In this document: positions 24,931 through 35,180 of the stretch, in pieces
Layout: each line of letters opens with the position of its first letter
How positions within the stretch are numbered: position 1 is the first letter of the stretch
Origin: Palsa-504 sp963795795
GTDB taxonomy: Bacteria; Actinomycetota; Actinomycetes; Streptosporangiales; Streptosporangiaceae
Length of the DNA: 64,000 bases
Direction: 5' to 3'
Assembly (NCBI GenBank): GCA_963795795.1
Contig: CAWCJS010000006.1
Span: 310,001 to 374,000, forward strand
Notes under the pieces: generated by a model
The model's input: the letters and a program-made list of their open reading frames with translations, nothing else
Databases searched by the model: none
Told to the model about the DNA's origin: nothing
Position numbers and translations under genes: made by a program

Positions 24931-27063
24931 GTGACGGCGATTGCCGTATGGCCGGGTGACAGCTACCCGCTGGGGGCCACCTACGACGGCGCGGGAACGA
25001 ACTTCGGGCTGTTCTCCGAGGTCGCTCAGCGCGTGGAGCTGTGCCTGTTCGACGACGACGGCACCGAGAACCGGATCGACCTGCGCGAGGTGGACGGGTT
25101 CGTCTGGCACGCGTACCTGCCCGGAGTCGGCCCGGGCCAGCGCTACGGATACCGGGTGCACGGCCCGTACCACCCGGCGGCCGGGCAGCGGTGCAACCCG
25201 GCCAAGCTGCTGCTCGACCCGTACGCCAAGGCGATCGAGGGCAGCGTCAGCTGGGGCCAGCCGGTGTACTCCTACCAGTTCGGGCACCCGGACCGGCGCA
25301 ACAATGCTGACTCCGCGCCGTACGTCCCGCGCTCGGTCGTGATCAACCCGTTCTTCGACTGGACCCATGACCGGCCACCGCGCACGCCCTACCACGAGAC
25401 GGTGATCTACGAGGCGCACGTGCGGGGCCTGACCAAGGAGCACCCGGTCGTGCCCGAGGAGCAGCGCGGGACCTACCTGGGCCTGGCGCACCCGGCGGTC
25501 ATCTCGCACCTGCGCGGGCTGGGCGTCACCGCGATCGAGCTGATGCCGGTGCACCAGTTCGTGACCGACAACCACCTGAACGACCGGGGCCTGCATAACT
25601 ACTGGGGCTACAACACCATCGGGTTCTTCGCACCGCACAACGTCTACTCCGCCAGCGGCAGCCGCGGCCAGCAGGTGCAGGAGTTCAAGTCCATGGTCCG
25701 CACCATGCACGAGGCCGGGATCGAGGTCATCCTCGACGTGGTGTACAACCACACCGCCGAGGGCAACCACCTCGGGCCGACCCTGTCGTTCCGCGGCATC
25801 GACAACGCCGCCTACTACCGGCTGGTCGACGACGACCGGCGGTACTACATGGATACCACCGGCACGGGAAACAGCCTGCTCATGCGGCACCCGCACGTGC
25901 TCCAGATGATCATGGACTCGCTGCGGTACTGGGTCCTGGACATGCACGTGGACGGATTCAGGTTCGACCTGGCCGCCGCGCTGGCCCGGCAGTTCCACGA
26001 GGTGGACCGGCTGTCGGCGTTCTTCGACCTGGTCCAGCAGGACCCTGTGGTCTCCCAGGTCAAGCTGATCGCCGAGCCGTGGGACGTGGGCGACGGCGGG
26101 TACCACGTCGGCAACTTCCCCCCGCTGTGGAGCGAATGGAACGGCAAGTACCGCGACACGATCCGGGATTTCTGGCGCGGTCAGTCCGCGACGCTCCCCG
26201 AGTTCGGCTCCCGGATCACCGGGTCCAGCGACCTGTACCAGCAGGACAGCAGGCGCCCGGTCGCCTCGGTCAACTTCGTCACCGCCCACGATGGCTTCAC
26301 CCTGGCCGATCTAGTCTCCTACGACCACAAGCACAACGAGGCCAACGGCGAGGACGGGCGGGACGGCACCGACGACAACCGGTCATGGAACTGCGGGCAC
26401 GAAGGTCCCACCGACGACCCGGCCGTCCTGGCGCTGCGCGCCAGGCAGAAGCGCAACTTCCTGACCACGGTGCTGCTGTCGCAGGGCGTGCCGATGCTGC
26501 TCGCGGGCGACGAGATGGGCCGCACCCAGCAGGGCAACAACAACGCGTACTGCCAGGACAACGAGATCTCCTGGGTGAACTGGGCCGTCTACGACCACGA
26601 CGAAGGCGACCAGGCGCTGTTCGACTACGTGCGCGCGCTCATCCGGCTCCGCGCCGAGCACCCGGTATTCCGGCGCCGGAAGTTCTTCCGCGGCCAGCCT
26701 CCCCGCGGCGGACGCCAGCGGCTGGGAGACATCGCGTGGTTCACCCCGGTCGGCCAGGAGATGACCGGGGAGGACTGGGACGCGGGATTCGCCAAGTCGC
26801 TTACCGTGTTCCTGAACGGCCAGGCGATCACCGAACCGGGCCGCCATGGGGAGCGGGTCTTCGATGACTCGTTCCTGCTCTTGTTCAACGCCAGCGAGCA
26901 CGACCTGGTCTTCGCCATCCCGCCGCGCCGGTACGGCCAGCGATGGACCACCGTGCTTGACACGGCGCTGCCGCGGGCAGACCTCGAGGACGCCAGCACC
27001 GTAAAACCGGGAGACATGACGACCGTGATCAACCGCTCGCTCCAGTTGCTACGCCGTGGCTGA
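24931..27063 (+). CDS. glgX: glycogen debranching enzyme (isoamylase type)
   Basis: The enzyme is about 710 residues with a CBM48-like N-terminal domain (GTNFGLFSEVAQRVELCLFD) and a GH13 barrel. Catalytic residues are visible in VDGFRFDLAAAL (Asp nucleophile), AEPWDVG (Glu acid/base) and TAHDGFTL (Asp). The match is to the TreX/GlgX group that trims alpha-1,6 branches of glycogen, supplying linear maltodextrin to TreY. GTG 24931 fits the family start (AVWPGDSYPLGATYDG). GTG 24913 is an alternative. It overlaps treY by 8 bp, forming a three-gene trehalose operon. Confidence 0.94.
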   Translation: MTAIAVWPGDSYPLGATYDGAGTNFGLFSEVAQRVELCLFDDDGTENRIDLREVDGFVWHAYLPGVGPGQRYGYRVHGPYHPAAGQRCNPAKLLLDPYAKAIEGSVSWGQPVYSYQFGHPDRRNNADSAPYVPRSVVINPFFDWTHDRPPRTPYHETVIYEAHVRGLTKEHPVVPEEQRGTYLGLAHPAVISHLRGLGVTAIELMPVHQFVTDNHLNDRGLHNYWGYNTIGFFAPHNVYSASGSRGQQVQEFKSMVRTMHEAGIEVILDVVYNHTAEGNHLGPTLSFRGIDNAAYYRLVDDDRRYYMDTTGTGNSLLMRHPHVLQMIMDSLRYWVLDMHVDGFRFDLAAALARQFHEVDRLSAFFDLVQQDPVVSQVKLIAEPWDVGDGGYHVGNFPPLWSEWNGKYRDTIRDFWRGQSATLPEFGSRITGSSDLYQQDSRRPVASVNFVTAHDGFTLADLVSYDHKHNEANGEDGRDGTDDNRSWNCGHEGPTDDPAVLALRARQKRNFLTTVLLSQGVPMLLAGDEMGRTQQGNNNAYCQDNEISWVNWAVYDHDEGDQALFDYVRALIRLRAEHPVFRRRKFFRGQPPRGGRQRLGDIAWFTPVGQEMTGEDWDAGFAKSLTVFLNGQAITEPGRHGERVFDDSFLLLFNASEHDLVFAIPPRRYGQRWTTVLDTALPRADLEDASTVKPGDMTTVINRSLQLLRRG

Positions 27064-29581
27064 CCTGGCCGGTGCCGCGGCCGCCCGGATCCCCCTGGCC
27101 ACGTACCGGCTGCAGCTGACGCCGGCTTTCGGGTTCGCGGCGGCGGCCGAGCAGGCCGACTACCTGGCCGCCCTCGGCGTGACGCACGTCTACCTCTCGC
27201 CCATCCTGCAGGCCAGTCCCGGGTCCCGGCACGGCTACGACGTGGTGGACCATTCGCGGGTCTCGGCCGACCTCGGCGGTGAGGATGAGTTCCGCTCGAT
27301 GGTCGAGGTGTTCCACCGGTACGGCCTCGGGGTGGTCGTCGACGTCGTGCCCAATCACATGGCCAGGCCGACGCCCGAGTCGCTCAGCAAGCAACTGTGG
27401 TCGGTGCTGGCCGAGGGCAAGAGATCGCGGTACGCGCACTGGTTCGACGTCGACTGGGCCGCGCAGGACGACAAGCTGCTCATGCCGATCCTGGCCGGGC
27501 CCCTTGAGAAATGCCTGCCCGACCTGGTCATCGACACCGCCCTGCGGTCACCGGACGGCGACGGGCACCGCGGGCCGGTGCTGCGATACTTCGACCACGT
27601 GCTGCCCCTGCGGGACGGCGTCGCCGACCTGCCGCTCGGCGTACTGCTGGCCCAGCAGCACTACCTGCTCGCCGACTGGCACGACGCGGCCACCGAGCTG
27701 AACTGGCGGCGGTTCTTCGACATCGACACGCTCATCGCGATCCGGGCCGAAGACCCCGACGTCTTCGACGCCACCCACCAGGTCCTGCTGCGCCTGTACC
27801 ACGAGGGGCTGATCGACGGCCTGCGCGTTGACCACCCGGACGGCCTGGCCGACCCGGCCGGTTACCTGGCCAGGCTGTCCGAGGCGACCGGCGGGGCCTG
27901 GGTGGTGGTGGAGAAGATCCTCGCGTCCGGCGAGGAACTGCCCGCCTGGCCCTGCGCCGGGACCACGGGTTATGACGCGCTGGCCCTGGTCGGCGGGCTG
28001 TTCGTGGACCCGGCCGGCGCGGCGCCGCTCACCGAGGAGTACGTCAGGTTCGCCGGCGGGAAGCGGCACTTCGCCGAGGTGGCGCGGATCGCCAAGCGCG
28101 GTATCGCAGACGCCACGTTCAGCGCCGAATTGGCCAGGCTCACCCGGCTGTTCGCCCGCGCCGACTATCCGGCGCTGGCCGAATACGCCGGGACTGACCT
28201 GCACGACGTGCTGGCCGAACTGATGGCGGGGTTCGGCGTCTACCGGGCGTACGTCACCGCGGGCGAGCCGCCGCCGGAATCCTCGGTGGACGCGATGACG
28301 GCCGCGGCCGACCTGGCCCGCGAGCACCTGGATCCGAGGCTGCACCCCGCCATCGACGCGGTGTGCGGCGCGGTCCTCGGCCTCGGCGCGATGGCCGGTG
28401 ACGAAGCACGGCAGACCGCGCGCGAGGAACTGGTCGTGCGGTTCGGCCAGACCACGGGCCCGGTGCTGGCCAAGGGGGTGGAAGACACCGCGTTCTACCG
28501 GTGGCCGCGGCTGACCGCACTGAACGAGGTGGGCGGCGATCCGGACGTGTTCGGCGTCAGCCCGGAAGAGTTCCACGCGGCCGCGGAGCGCCTCGATGCG
28601 CGGTGGCCGGCCACCATGACCACGCTGTCGACGCACGACACCAAGCGGCAGGAGGACGTGCGCGCCCGGCTCGCCGTGCTCGCCGAGTGGCCGGAGGAGT
28701 GGGCGCACCAGGTCGCCGAGTGGCGCGGCCTGGCCCTGTGGCTCACCGACGGCGCCGCGGCCCAGGCCACCGAGCGGGCCCCCGATCCCGACCTCGATTA
28801 CCTGATGTGGCAGACCCTGGTCGGCGCCTGGCTCGTCGGCTCAGAACGCCTGCGCGGGTACCTCAGGAAGGCCATGCACGAGGCCAAGACGCGGACCTCC
28901 TGGACCATGCCGAACGCCGGATACGAGTCGGCCGTCCTCGGCCTGGCCGACGCCGTGCTCGCCGACCCGGAACTGACCGCGGGCATCGCCGGCTTCGTGG
29001 CCAGGATCGCTCCGGACGCCAGGGTCAACTCCCTCGGCGCCAAGCTCGTCCAGCTCACCATGCCGGGGGTTCCCGACGTCTATCAGGGGTGCGAGCTCAC
29101 CGGCCTGTCCCTGGTCGACCCGGATAACCGCAGGCCGGTGGACTACGGGCGCCGCAGGCGACTGCTCGCGACGCTCCAGGCCAGCCCGGACCAGGCGAGC
29201 GGCCTCGACGCGGAGAAACTCCTCGTCACCACCCGCGCGCTGTGGCTGAGGCGGGACCACCCCGACTGGTTCGCCGGCGGGTACCTCTCCCTGGCGGCCG
29301 AGGGTCCGGCCGCGGAACACGCGGTCGCCTTCCTGCGCGGCGAGCACGCGGTCACCGTCGCCACCCGGCTGCCCGCCGGGCTGCGCCGGCGCGGCGGGTG
29401 GGCGGACACCGTCCTGCCGCTGCCCGAGCTGCACTGGTGGGACGTGCTGACCGGGACCAGGCACGCCGGCCTGCGACCGCTGCTTTCCGAACTGACCTGG
29501 CGCCTCCCCGTGGCGCTGCTGATCCCGGAGCGGATCTACCTCGCCGGACAGGACCAGCTGGACGACGGTGGCCTGGCGTGA
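27056..29581 (+). CDS. treY: malto-oligosyltrehalose synthase
   Basis: This 841-residue GH13 enzyme converts the reducing end of a maltodextrin to an alpha,alpha-1,1 linkage. Hallmarks are the N-terminal IPLATYRLQLTPAFGF, HVYLSPILQASPGSRHGYD, GLRVDHPDGL (nucleophile Asp), VVVEKIL (acid/base Glu) and TLSTHDTKRQED. Its length and the conserved C-terminal EERIYL-like tail fit the family. It overlaps glgX by 8 bp at the start and treZ by 4 bp (GTGA) at the end. This is strong evidence for a translationally coupled TreX-TreY-TreZ pathway. Confidence 0.95.
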   Translation: MADLAGAAAARIPLATYRLQLTPAFGFAAAAEQADYLAALGVTHVYLSPILQASPGSRHGYDVVDHSRVSADLGGEDEFRSMVEVFHRYGLGVVVDVVPNHMARPTPESLSKQLWSVLAEGKRSRYAHWFDVDWAAQDDKLLMPILAGPLEKCLPDLVIDTALRSPDGDGHRGPVLRYFDHVLPLRDGVADLPLGVLLAQQHYLLADWHDAATELNWRRFFDIDTLIAIRAEDPDVFDATHQVLLRLYHEGLIDGLRVDHPDGLADPAGYLARLSEATGGAWVVVEKILASGEELPAWPCAGTTGYDALALVGGLFVDPAGAAPLTEEYVRFAGGKRHFAEVARIAKRGIADATFSAELARLTRLFARADYPALAEYAGTDLHDVLAELMAGFGVYRAYVTAGEPPPESSVDAMTAAADLAREHLDPRLHPAIDAVCGAVLGLGAMAGDEARQTAREELVVRFGQTTGPVLAKGVEDTAFYRWPRLTALNEVGGDPDVFGVSPEEFHAAAERLDARWPATMTTLSTHDTKRQEDVRARLAVLAEWPEEWAHQVAEWRGLALWLTDGAAAQATERAPDPDLDYLMWQTLVGAWLVGSERLRGYLRKAMHEAKTRTSWTMPNAGYESAVLGLADAVLADPELTAGIAGFVARIAPDARVNSLGAKLVQLTMPGVPDVYQGCELTGLSLVDPDNRRPVDYGRRRRLLATLQASPDQASGLDAEKLLVTTRALWLRRDHPDWFAGGYLSLAAEGPAAEHAVAFLRGEHAVTVATRLPAGLRRRGGWADTVLPLPELHWWDVLTGTRHAGLRPLLSELTWRLPVALLIPERIYLAGQDQLDDGGLA

Positions 29582-31392
29582 CCGCCTTCCGCGTATGGGC
29601 CCCGGTCGCGGGCCGGGCCGAGGTTGAGGTCGCGGGTCAGCGCTACCCGATGAGCCGGGAAGCCGCTCCGCCGTCCCGGGACTGGCCGGGATGGTGGAGC
29701 GCCGAGGTGCCCGGGGCGGCGGATGCCGGGGCTCCTGGGGTCGGCACCGACTACGGGTTCAGGCTGGACAACGGCGAGCTCCTGCCCGACCCCCGGTCGC
29801 TGCGCCAGCCGTTCGGGATCAGCGGCCCGAGCCGCACGTACGATCACTCCGCGTTCGGCTGGACGGACCGGCGCTGGCGCGGCGGCCCGCTGCACGGGTC
29901 GGTGATCTACGAGCTGCACGTCGGGACGTTCACCGCCGAGGGCACCTTCGACGGCGCCATCGGGCGCCTCGATCACCTCCGCGACCTCGGCGTGCACACC
30001 ATCGAGCTCATGCCGGTCGCGGCGTTCCCCGGCCGCCACGGCTGGGGCTACGACGGGATCAACCTGTGGGCGGTGCACGAGCCGTACGGCGGGCCCGACG
30101 GGCTCAAGCGGTTCGTCGACGCCTGCCACGCGCGCGGCCTGGCCGTCCTGCTGGACGTGGTGTACAACCACATCGGCGCGGGCAACCAGCTGAACGCGTT
30201 CGGGCCGTACCTGACCGACGCGCACGTGACCCCCTGGGGTCCCGCGGTGAACCTGGACCAGCCGGGCTCGGACGAGGTACGCGCGTTCCTCATCGGCAAC
30301 GCGCTGATGTGGCTGCGCGACTACCACCTGGACGGGCTGCGGCTGGACGCGGTGCACACGCTGGAAGACCACCGCGCGATGCACTTCCTCGAAGAGCTCG
30401 CGGCCGAGGTCCAGGCGCTGGCGGCCTGGCTCAACCGCGAGCTGGTGCTCGTCGCCGAGTCCGATGCCAACAATCCCCGCCTGGTCACCTCCCGCGAGGC
30501 GGGCGGTTACGGGCTCACGGCCCAGTGGAGCGACGACTTCCACCACGCGGTGCACGCCGCGATCACGGGTGAGCGCCAGGGCTACTACTGCGACTTCGGG
30601 TCGCTGGCCGCGCTGGCCAAGACCTACACCAGGGTGTTCTTCCACGACGGAACCTGGTCCGCCTTCCGCGGGCGGACGCACGGGCGCCAGGTGGACATCT
30701 TCCGCGTGCCCGCGCACCGCTTCCTCGGTTACCTGCAAGATCACGACCAGGTCGGCAACCGCGCCGTCGGCGACCGGGTATCCGCGACCCTGCCCGCCGA
30801 CCTGGTCAAGGTCGGCGCAGGACTCGTGCTGACCGGGCCGTTCACGCCCATGCTGTTCATGGGTGAGGAGTGGGCCGCGGACACCCCCTGGCAGTACTTC
30901 ACCGATCACATCGACCCCGGGCTGGCCCGGGCCGTCGCCGAGGGGCGCAAGGCCGAGTTCGCCGCGCACGGCTGGAACCCGGCCGACGTGCCCGACCCGC
31001 AGGATGAGGCGACCTTCCTGCGGTCCAAGCTCGACTGGGCCCAGCCCGAGCGCGAGCCCTACCGCGGCATGCTGGCCTGGTACCGCGAGCTGATCGCGCT
31101 GCGCCGCAAGCGGCCCGAGCTGACCGACCCACGCCTGGACCGGGTGAGCGCCGACTACGACGAGGATGCGGGGTGGCTGATGGTCCGGCGGGGGCCGCTC
31201 CGGATCGCGGTCAACCTCGGCGCCCAGACCCGCCGGCTGCACCTAGGGCAGCCGGCGGTCGCCGTTCTCGCCGCGTCCAGCCCGGGGATCGCGATCCAGG
31301 ATGAATCCGTGACGATTCCCCCCGCTGCCTTTACCGTCGTCGAGACCGGGCTCAGGGGCAGCTCTGCTGGGCCGCCGCGATCAGCGGGGTGA
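29578..31392 (+). CDS. treZ: malto-oligosyltrehalose trehalohydrolase
   Basis: The 604-residue GH13 enzyme releases trehalose from the TreY product. It starts with a short beta domain (FRVWAPVAGRAEVEV). The barrel carries HGWGYDGINLWAVHEPYGG, the catalytic GLRLDAVHTL (Asp) and VLVAESDANNPR (Glu), and LQDHDQVGNRA (Asp). GTG 29578 overlaps the treY stop by 4 bp. The 3' end overlaps the convergent lipoprotein gene by 41 bp. The operon makes trehalose from glycogen, an osmoprotectant route that fits beside the betaine-degrading genes. Confidence 0.95.
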   Translation: MTAFRVWAPVAGRAEVEVAGQRYPMSREAAPPSRDWPGWWSAEVPGAADAGAPGVGTDYGFRLDNGELLPDPRSLRQPFGISGPSRTYDHSAFGWTDRRWRGGPLHGSVIYELHVGTFTAEGTFDGAIGRLDHLRDLGVHTIELMPVAAFPGRHGWGYDGINLWAVHEPYGGPDGLKRFVDACHARGLAVLLDVVYNHIGAGNQLNAFGPYLTDAHVTPWGPAVNLDQPGSDEVRAFLIGNALMWLRDYHLDGLRLDAVHTLEDHRAMHFLEELAAEVQALAAWLNRELVLVAESDANNPRLVTSREAGGYGLTAQWSDDFHHAVHAAITGERQGYYCDFGSLAALAKTYTRVFFHDGTWSAFRGRTHGRQVDIFRVPAHRFLGYLQDHDQVGNRAVGDRVSATLPADLVKVGAGLVLTGPFTPMLFMGEEWAADTPWQYFTDHIDPGLARAVAEGRKAEFAAHGWNPADVPDPQDEATFLRSKLDWAQPEREPYRGMLAWYRELIALRRKRPELTDPRLDRVSADYDEDAGWLMVRRGPLRIAVNLGAQTRRLHLGQPAVAVLAASSPGIAIQDESVTIPPAAFTVVETGLRGSSAGPPRSAG

Positions 31393-31976
31393 ACGTCCAC
31401 GGGTTGGTCGGCGCGTTCTGGCCCGCAACGGCCTGCGGCAGGCCGTGGGGGAACGTGAAGGAGGCGCGAGACCAGACCCAGTGGGTCCCCGATGAGGAGC
31501 AGACCTTAACGGGCTGGCTGAACGTCACCACCGTGGCCACCGGGACGACCGGCCCCGCCGCGCAACTGGGATTGCAGGCGTCGAGCTTGTAGGTACCGGT
31601 CCCGACCGCCTCCGTGGCCGACCACGTCGTCCACGTGATCTGGGACAAGATGGCGGTCCCGTCACCGGACAGCGAGCAGCCGTAACCGGTGCACGCGGGC
31701 TGGTGCAGCGGGACCGCGTTGATGTCCTGGCCCGGGGCGAGGAAGGTGTTGGCCGCGGTCTGCGCACCGGCCGCAGACGGCGAACCCGCCGCAGACGGCG
31801 AACTGGCCGCGGGCGCTGAGGCTGGCGCGGTGGACGCGGGCGCCGCAGACGTCGAGGCCGGCGTCGAGGGCGGCCGGGCTGCCGGACGATCCGCACGCCG
31901 TGGCCAGCAACGAGAGGCACGCGATCGCGCCTGCGGCGGCCACCCGGCGGGATCTTGGTGAGTAAACGGTCAACAT
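31352..31976 (-). pseudogene. S/A/P-rich secreted lipoprotein, one-base frameshift
   Basis: A lipoprotein signal with lipobox (LSLLATACGSS) begins at 31976. The frame then drifts into Cys/Arg-rich nonsense, whereas the next frame gives a typical low-complexity linker (SAAPASTAPASAPAASSPSA). After it comes a mature domain with paired cysteines (PACTGYGCSLSG, DACNPSCAAG, KVCSSSGTH) and the C-terminus AAAQQSCP. Removing one base at the GGG run 31868-31870 restores a protein of about 207 residues. The six mature cysteines suggest disulfides outside the cell. The function is unknown. It converges on treZ. Confidence 0.7.
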
Positions 31977-32234
31977 GTCTTCCAACCCCTGACTTCGTTA
32001 GCCAATAAACTGACCGGCTCCGCGAGCCGTGTCGTCATCTTGGACGCGCAGCATGCCACCCTGGTTGAGGCTGGCTTTCGCGCGCTCGGGCGGCGCGGGC
32101 CCGCCTGGTGGCTAACGGGGTCAGTGGCCTTCGCGGGCTAGTTGTCCTGTCCGTTTGTTCGGGATCGTAAGCGCGGATGTTCTGGTGGCGTGGCGTCACC
32201 TGGTTTTGTCACTGGGTGGTGCTTTGCTGGTTGT

Positions 32235-33639
32235 ATGCCCAGGAAACCTGCTGCAGGAGCGCCGCGGGTGGTGTATCGCACCGCGCGGTGTGGGCTGCGC
32301 GCTACCCCGGGGCAGCGGCGGCGGCTGTTCGGGCTGCTGCGGTCGGCGGGGGACGTGTGGTGCTGCGTGCTGGAGCTGAACGGCTGGCGGCGGCGCCGGC
32401 AGGACGCGCCGGTGGCCGGGTACGCCGAGCTGTGCCGGGAGCTGGCCAGGTCGGGTACGGGCACGTTCGGGGAGCTGGACACCGCGGGTGCCCGGTCGGT
32501 GCTGCGCCGGTATTCCGACGCGTGGTTCGCGGCGGCCGGGCGCCGCAGGGCTGGGGACAGGTCGGCGCGGTTCCCGCGCCGCCGCCGGGGCCTGGTCCCG
32601 GTGCGCTGGTATGCGGGCAGGTTCACGCTGGACGGGCGGGTGCTGCGGCTGCCGGTGGCGCGGGGCTGCCCGCCGCTGGTGGTCCGGCTGGACCGGGACG
32701 TTCCCTACACGGCCGGGCAGGTCCGGTCGGTGACGCTGCTGGTGCGAGGCGGGCCGCCTCCAGGTGGATGTGACCGCGGAGGTCCCGGTCGCGGCCTATC
32801 CGGACGGGGAGCAGCCGGATCCGGGCCGGGTAGCAGGAGTGGATCTGGGGGTCATCCACCCCTACGCCGCGGCCGGGCCGGATGGGCAGTTGCTGCTGGT
32901 GTCGGGGCGGGCGATCCGCGCGGAGTGCCGCCAGCACCTGCGCGAGGCCAGGGCCCGTACCCGAGCAGCCGCGCGGCGGGCACCCAAGCCGGGGCAGCGG
33001 GGGTCGCGGCGCTGGCGCAAACACCGGCGCGGCCTGCAGGCGGCCGGGGCCAGGCACGGGCGGCGGGTGCGCCAGGCCCAGCACGAGGCCGCCAAGGCCG
33101 TCATCGGCTGGGCCGTCCAGCACCGGATCGGCGCGCTGGCAGTCGGCGACCCGCGCGGCGTCCTCGCCCTGGCCGCCGGGCGGCGGCACAACCAGCGGGT
33201 CCGCGCCTGGCGGGTCGGGCACCTGATCCGCGCCCTGGCCGACAAGGCGCAAGCCGCGGGAATCACCGTAACGCTCATCGACGAGCGGGGCACCTCCTCA
33301 ACCTGCCCCGCCTGTGCCCGGCGGGTCCCCAAACCCGCCGGGCGGGTCTTCACCTGCCCGCACTGCGGGTACGGCGGGCACCGCGACCTAGTCGCGGCCG
33401 CCAACATCGCCGCCCGCGCGGGCGGCGGCCTCATCCCCGCCCCGGCAGGCGCGGGGATCACGCACCGCCGGGCCGGGGCGCACCTGCCAGGTGTGCACCC
33501 AGCACGACGTGACCCGAGGCGGCGCCTCCATCGCGGCCCGCCGCACGGTCCCCTGGCCGGCACCGGCCCGCCCCGCCCACGGCTGGCGGGGAGTCGCTCG
33601 CCCCACCGCGAGAAGCCTCGAATACACCCCAGTATTTAG
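32235..33639 (+). pseudogene. tnpB: TnpB-type RNA-guided endonuclease (IS200/IS605 group), frameshifted
   Basis: The intended length is 467 residues. The N-terminal part (MPRKPAAG, VVYRTARCGLRATPGQRRR, a WED/REC-like helical region) runs to about residue 170. Near 32745 the frame shifts by one base, after which come the RuvC parts: VDLGVIHPYA (Asp I), GALAVGDPRG (second acidic site), the zinc ribbon CPAC...CPHCG and HRDLVAAANIAAR (final Asp). There is no tnpA beside it, as in IS1341-type solo tnpB elements. The C-terminal 60 residues are Arg/Pro-rich and may be guide-RNA region rather than protein. Transposon ends could not be fixed. Confidence 0.75.
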
Positions 33640-33650
33640 AGGCAGGTGCA

Positions 33651-34910
33651 CTAGCCGAAGCACTGGCCCTCGCCGCGGTAGGTCGGTACGGCGGTGACCT
33701 CGTCGCCGTGGATCACGTAGTACTCCTTGAACCGCTCGGCGAGTTCGCCCGCCTTGGCGTGGCGGAGCCAGACGCGGTCACCGGGCTGAAGCTGATCGGC
33801 GGCCGCGCCGCGCACGGGCGTCTGGACTTCGCCGGCGCCTTCGACGCCGGTGAGGGCGAGCCCGGCGGGCAGGAACGGCCGCGGCAGGCGATCCGGTGTC
33901 CCCGGGCCCGAGGCGATATAACCGCCGGAGAACAGCGTGGCGACACCAGGTCCCGGCCGCCTGACCACGGGCAGCGCGAACAGCAGCGCCGGTTCCGGGG
34001 TGAACCGCCGGTACGCGTCGAACAGCGTGGGGCCGACCAGCCCGGAGCCCGCGGTCAGCTCGGTCACCGACGCGTCCCTGGCCGTCGACTCCAGGCTGCC
34101 GGTGCCGCCGCCGTTCACGAACTCCAGGCTGGTCAGCGCCTCGATCATGCGGACCGCTTCGGCCCGCCGCCGGCTCAGTTCGCGCGCCGAGCGGTCCTGG
34201 ATGGCCCGGATCAGCTGCGCGCGGACCGGGCTCCCCGGCGGGGCGTCGCCCAGCCCGGCGATCTGCCCCTCGTAGCCCATCACGCCCACCAGCCGGAAGC
34301 CCGCTCGCTGCGTGATCGTCCGGGCGAAGCCCGCGGCCTGCTCCGGCGTGAACAACGGGGAGCGCCGCGTGCCGATATGGACCGCCGGCCTGCCGCCCAG
34401 CGGGCGCCAGGAGACGTCGAGTTCCAGGCAGACCCGGATCTCCGGGTGGTCGGCGCCGAGGGCCCGGTCCACCACGTCCAGGTGCGCGGGCGAGTCGACC
34501 ATGATCGTGAGCTTTCGCCGGGCCACGTCATCCGCCGCCAGGGCCCGGATGGCCGTGGCGTCTACCGTGGGGTAGGCGACCAGCACGTCGTCGCTGGTGC
34601 CCATGGCGTGCAGCCAGAGGGCCTCGGGCAGCGAGTAGCACATGACGCCCCGGTAGCCGGGCTGGGCCAGGGTGCGCTCGATCAGGTAGCGGCACCTGAC
34701 CGACTTGGTGGCCACGCGGATCGGGTGGTCTCCGGCGCGGCGCACGAGGTCGGCGGCGTTCCGGTCGAACGCGTCCAGGTCGACGATGGCCAGTGGCGGG
34801 TCAATGTCCGCGGTCAGGCGGTCGTACCTCGCCCGCAGCGCCTCGGGCGCAGGCCCCCGCCGCGCTTGCTCCGCGTCATCCGCAGGCCTGCCGCCCTGGT
34901 CGACTGACAT
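33651..34910 (-). CDS. alanine racemase-fold amino acid deaminase/aldolase
   Basis: This 419-residue PLP enzyme of fold type III is like D-threonine aldolase/D-serine deaminase. The PLP lysine lies in HPIRVATKSVRC. Strand and phosphate-binding motifs include VMCYSLPEALWL, ICLELD-type (RVCLELDVSWRPLG), VGVMGYEGQIAG and FVNGGGTGSLEST. The C-terminal domain has GDRVWLRHAKAGE with a likely metal/His site and HGDEV. Actinobacterial members are annotated as amino acid deaminase/aldolase; the exact substrate is unknown. ATG 34910 is chosen, and a GTG at 34931 is possible. Its stop lies 12 bp from the tnpB end. Confidence 0.85.
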   Translation of the reverse strand: MSVDQGGRPADDAEQARRGPAPEALRARYDRLTADIDPPLAIVDLDAFDRNAADLVRRAGDHPIRVATKSVRCRYLIERTLAQPGYRGVMCYSLPEALWLHAMGTSDDVLVAYPTVDATAIRALAADDVARRKLTIMVDSPAHLDVVDRALGADHPEIRVCLELDVSWRPLGGRPAVHIGTRRSPLFTPEQAAGFARTITQRAGFRLVGVMGYEGQIAGLGDAPPGSPVRAQLIRAIQDRSARELSRRRAEAVRMIEALTSLEFVNGGGTGSLESTARDASVTELTAGSGLVGPTLFDAYRRFTPEPALLFALPVVRRPGPGVATLFSGGYIASGPGTPDRLPRPFLPAGLALTGVEGAGEVQTPVRGAAADQLQPGDRVWLRHAKAGELAERFKEYYVIHGDEVTAVPTYRGEGQCFG

Positions 34911-35180
34911 GCTCGCACAGTAGACCGCCACCGGGGAAATATGAAATACCGTCCCCGGGGATCGTCCCCTTGCGCCTGTCCCGCCGCGTCCGTCCAGAGT
35001 TACCGACCAGTCACAAATTGTCTTACGGGTGCCTTACGCGCCGAACCTTGCGGGTGACGGCACCGTTCCAGATATGGCCGACGAGGTTGTAACGCGACGG
35101 TCCATGTCGCTGATGAGGCACGCCACGTGGCTCGTTCGGCGTGGCATTCGGCGACCTCTACCATCGGAAGCTGGTTCTAG

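Noticed and set aside
31525..31920. 131-residue Arg/Pro-rich minus frame over the lipoprotein linker
   Set aside because: It is the third frame of a Ser/Ala/Pro linker; composition is shadow-like.
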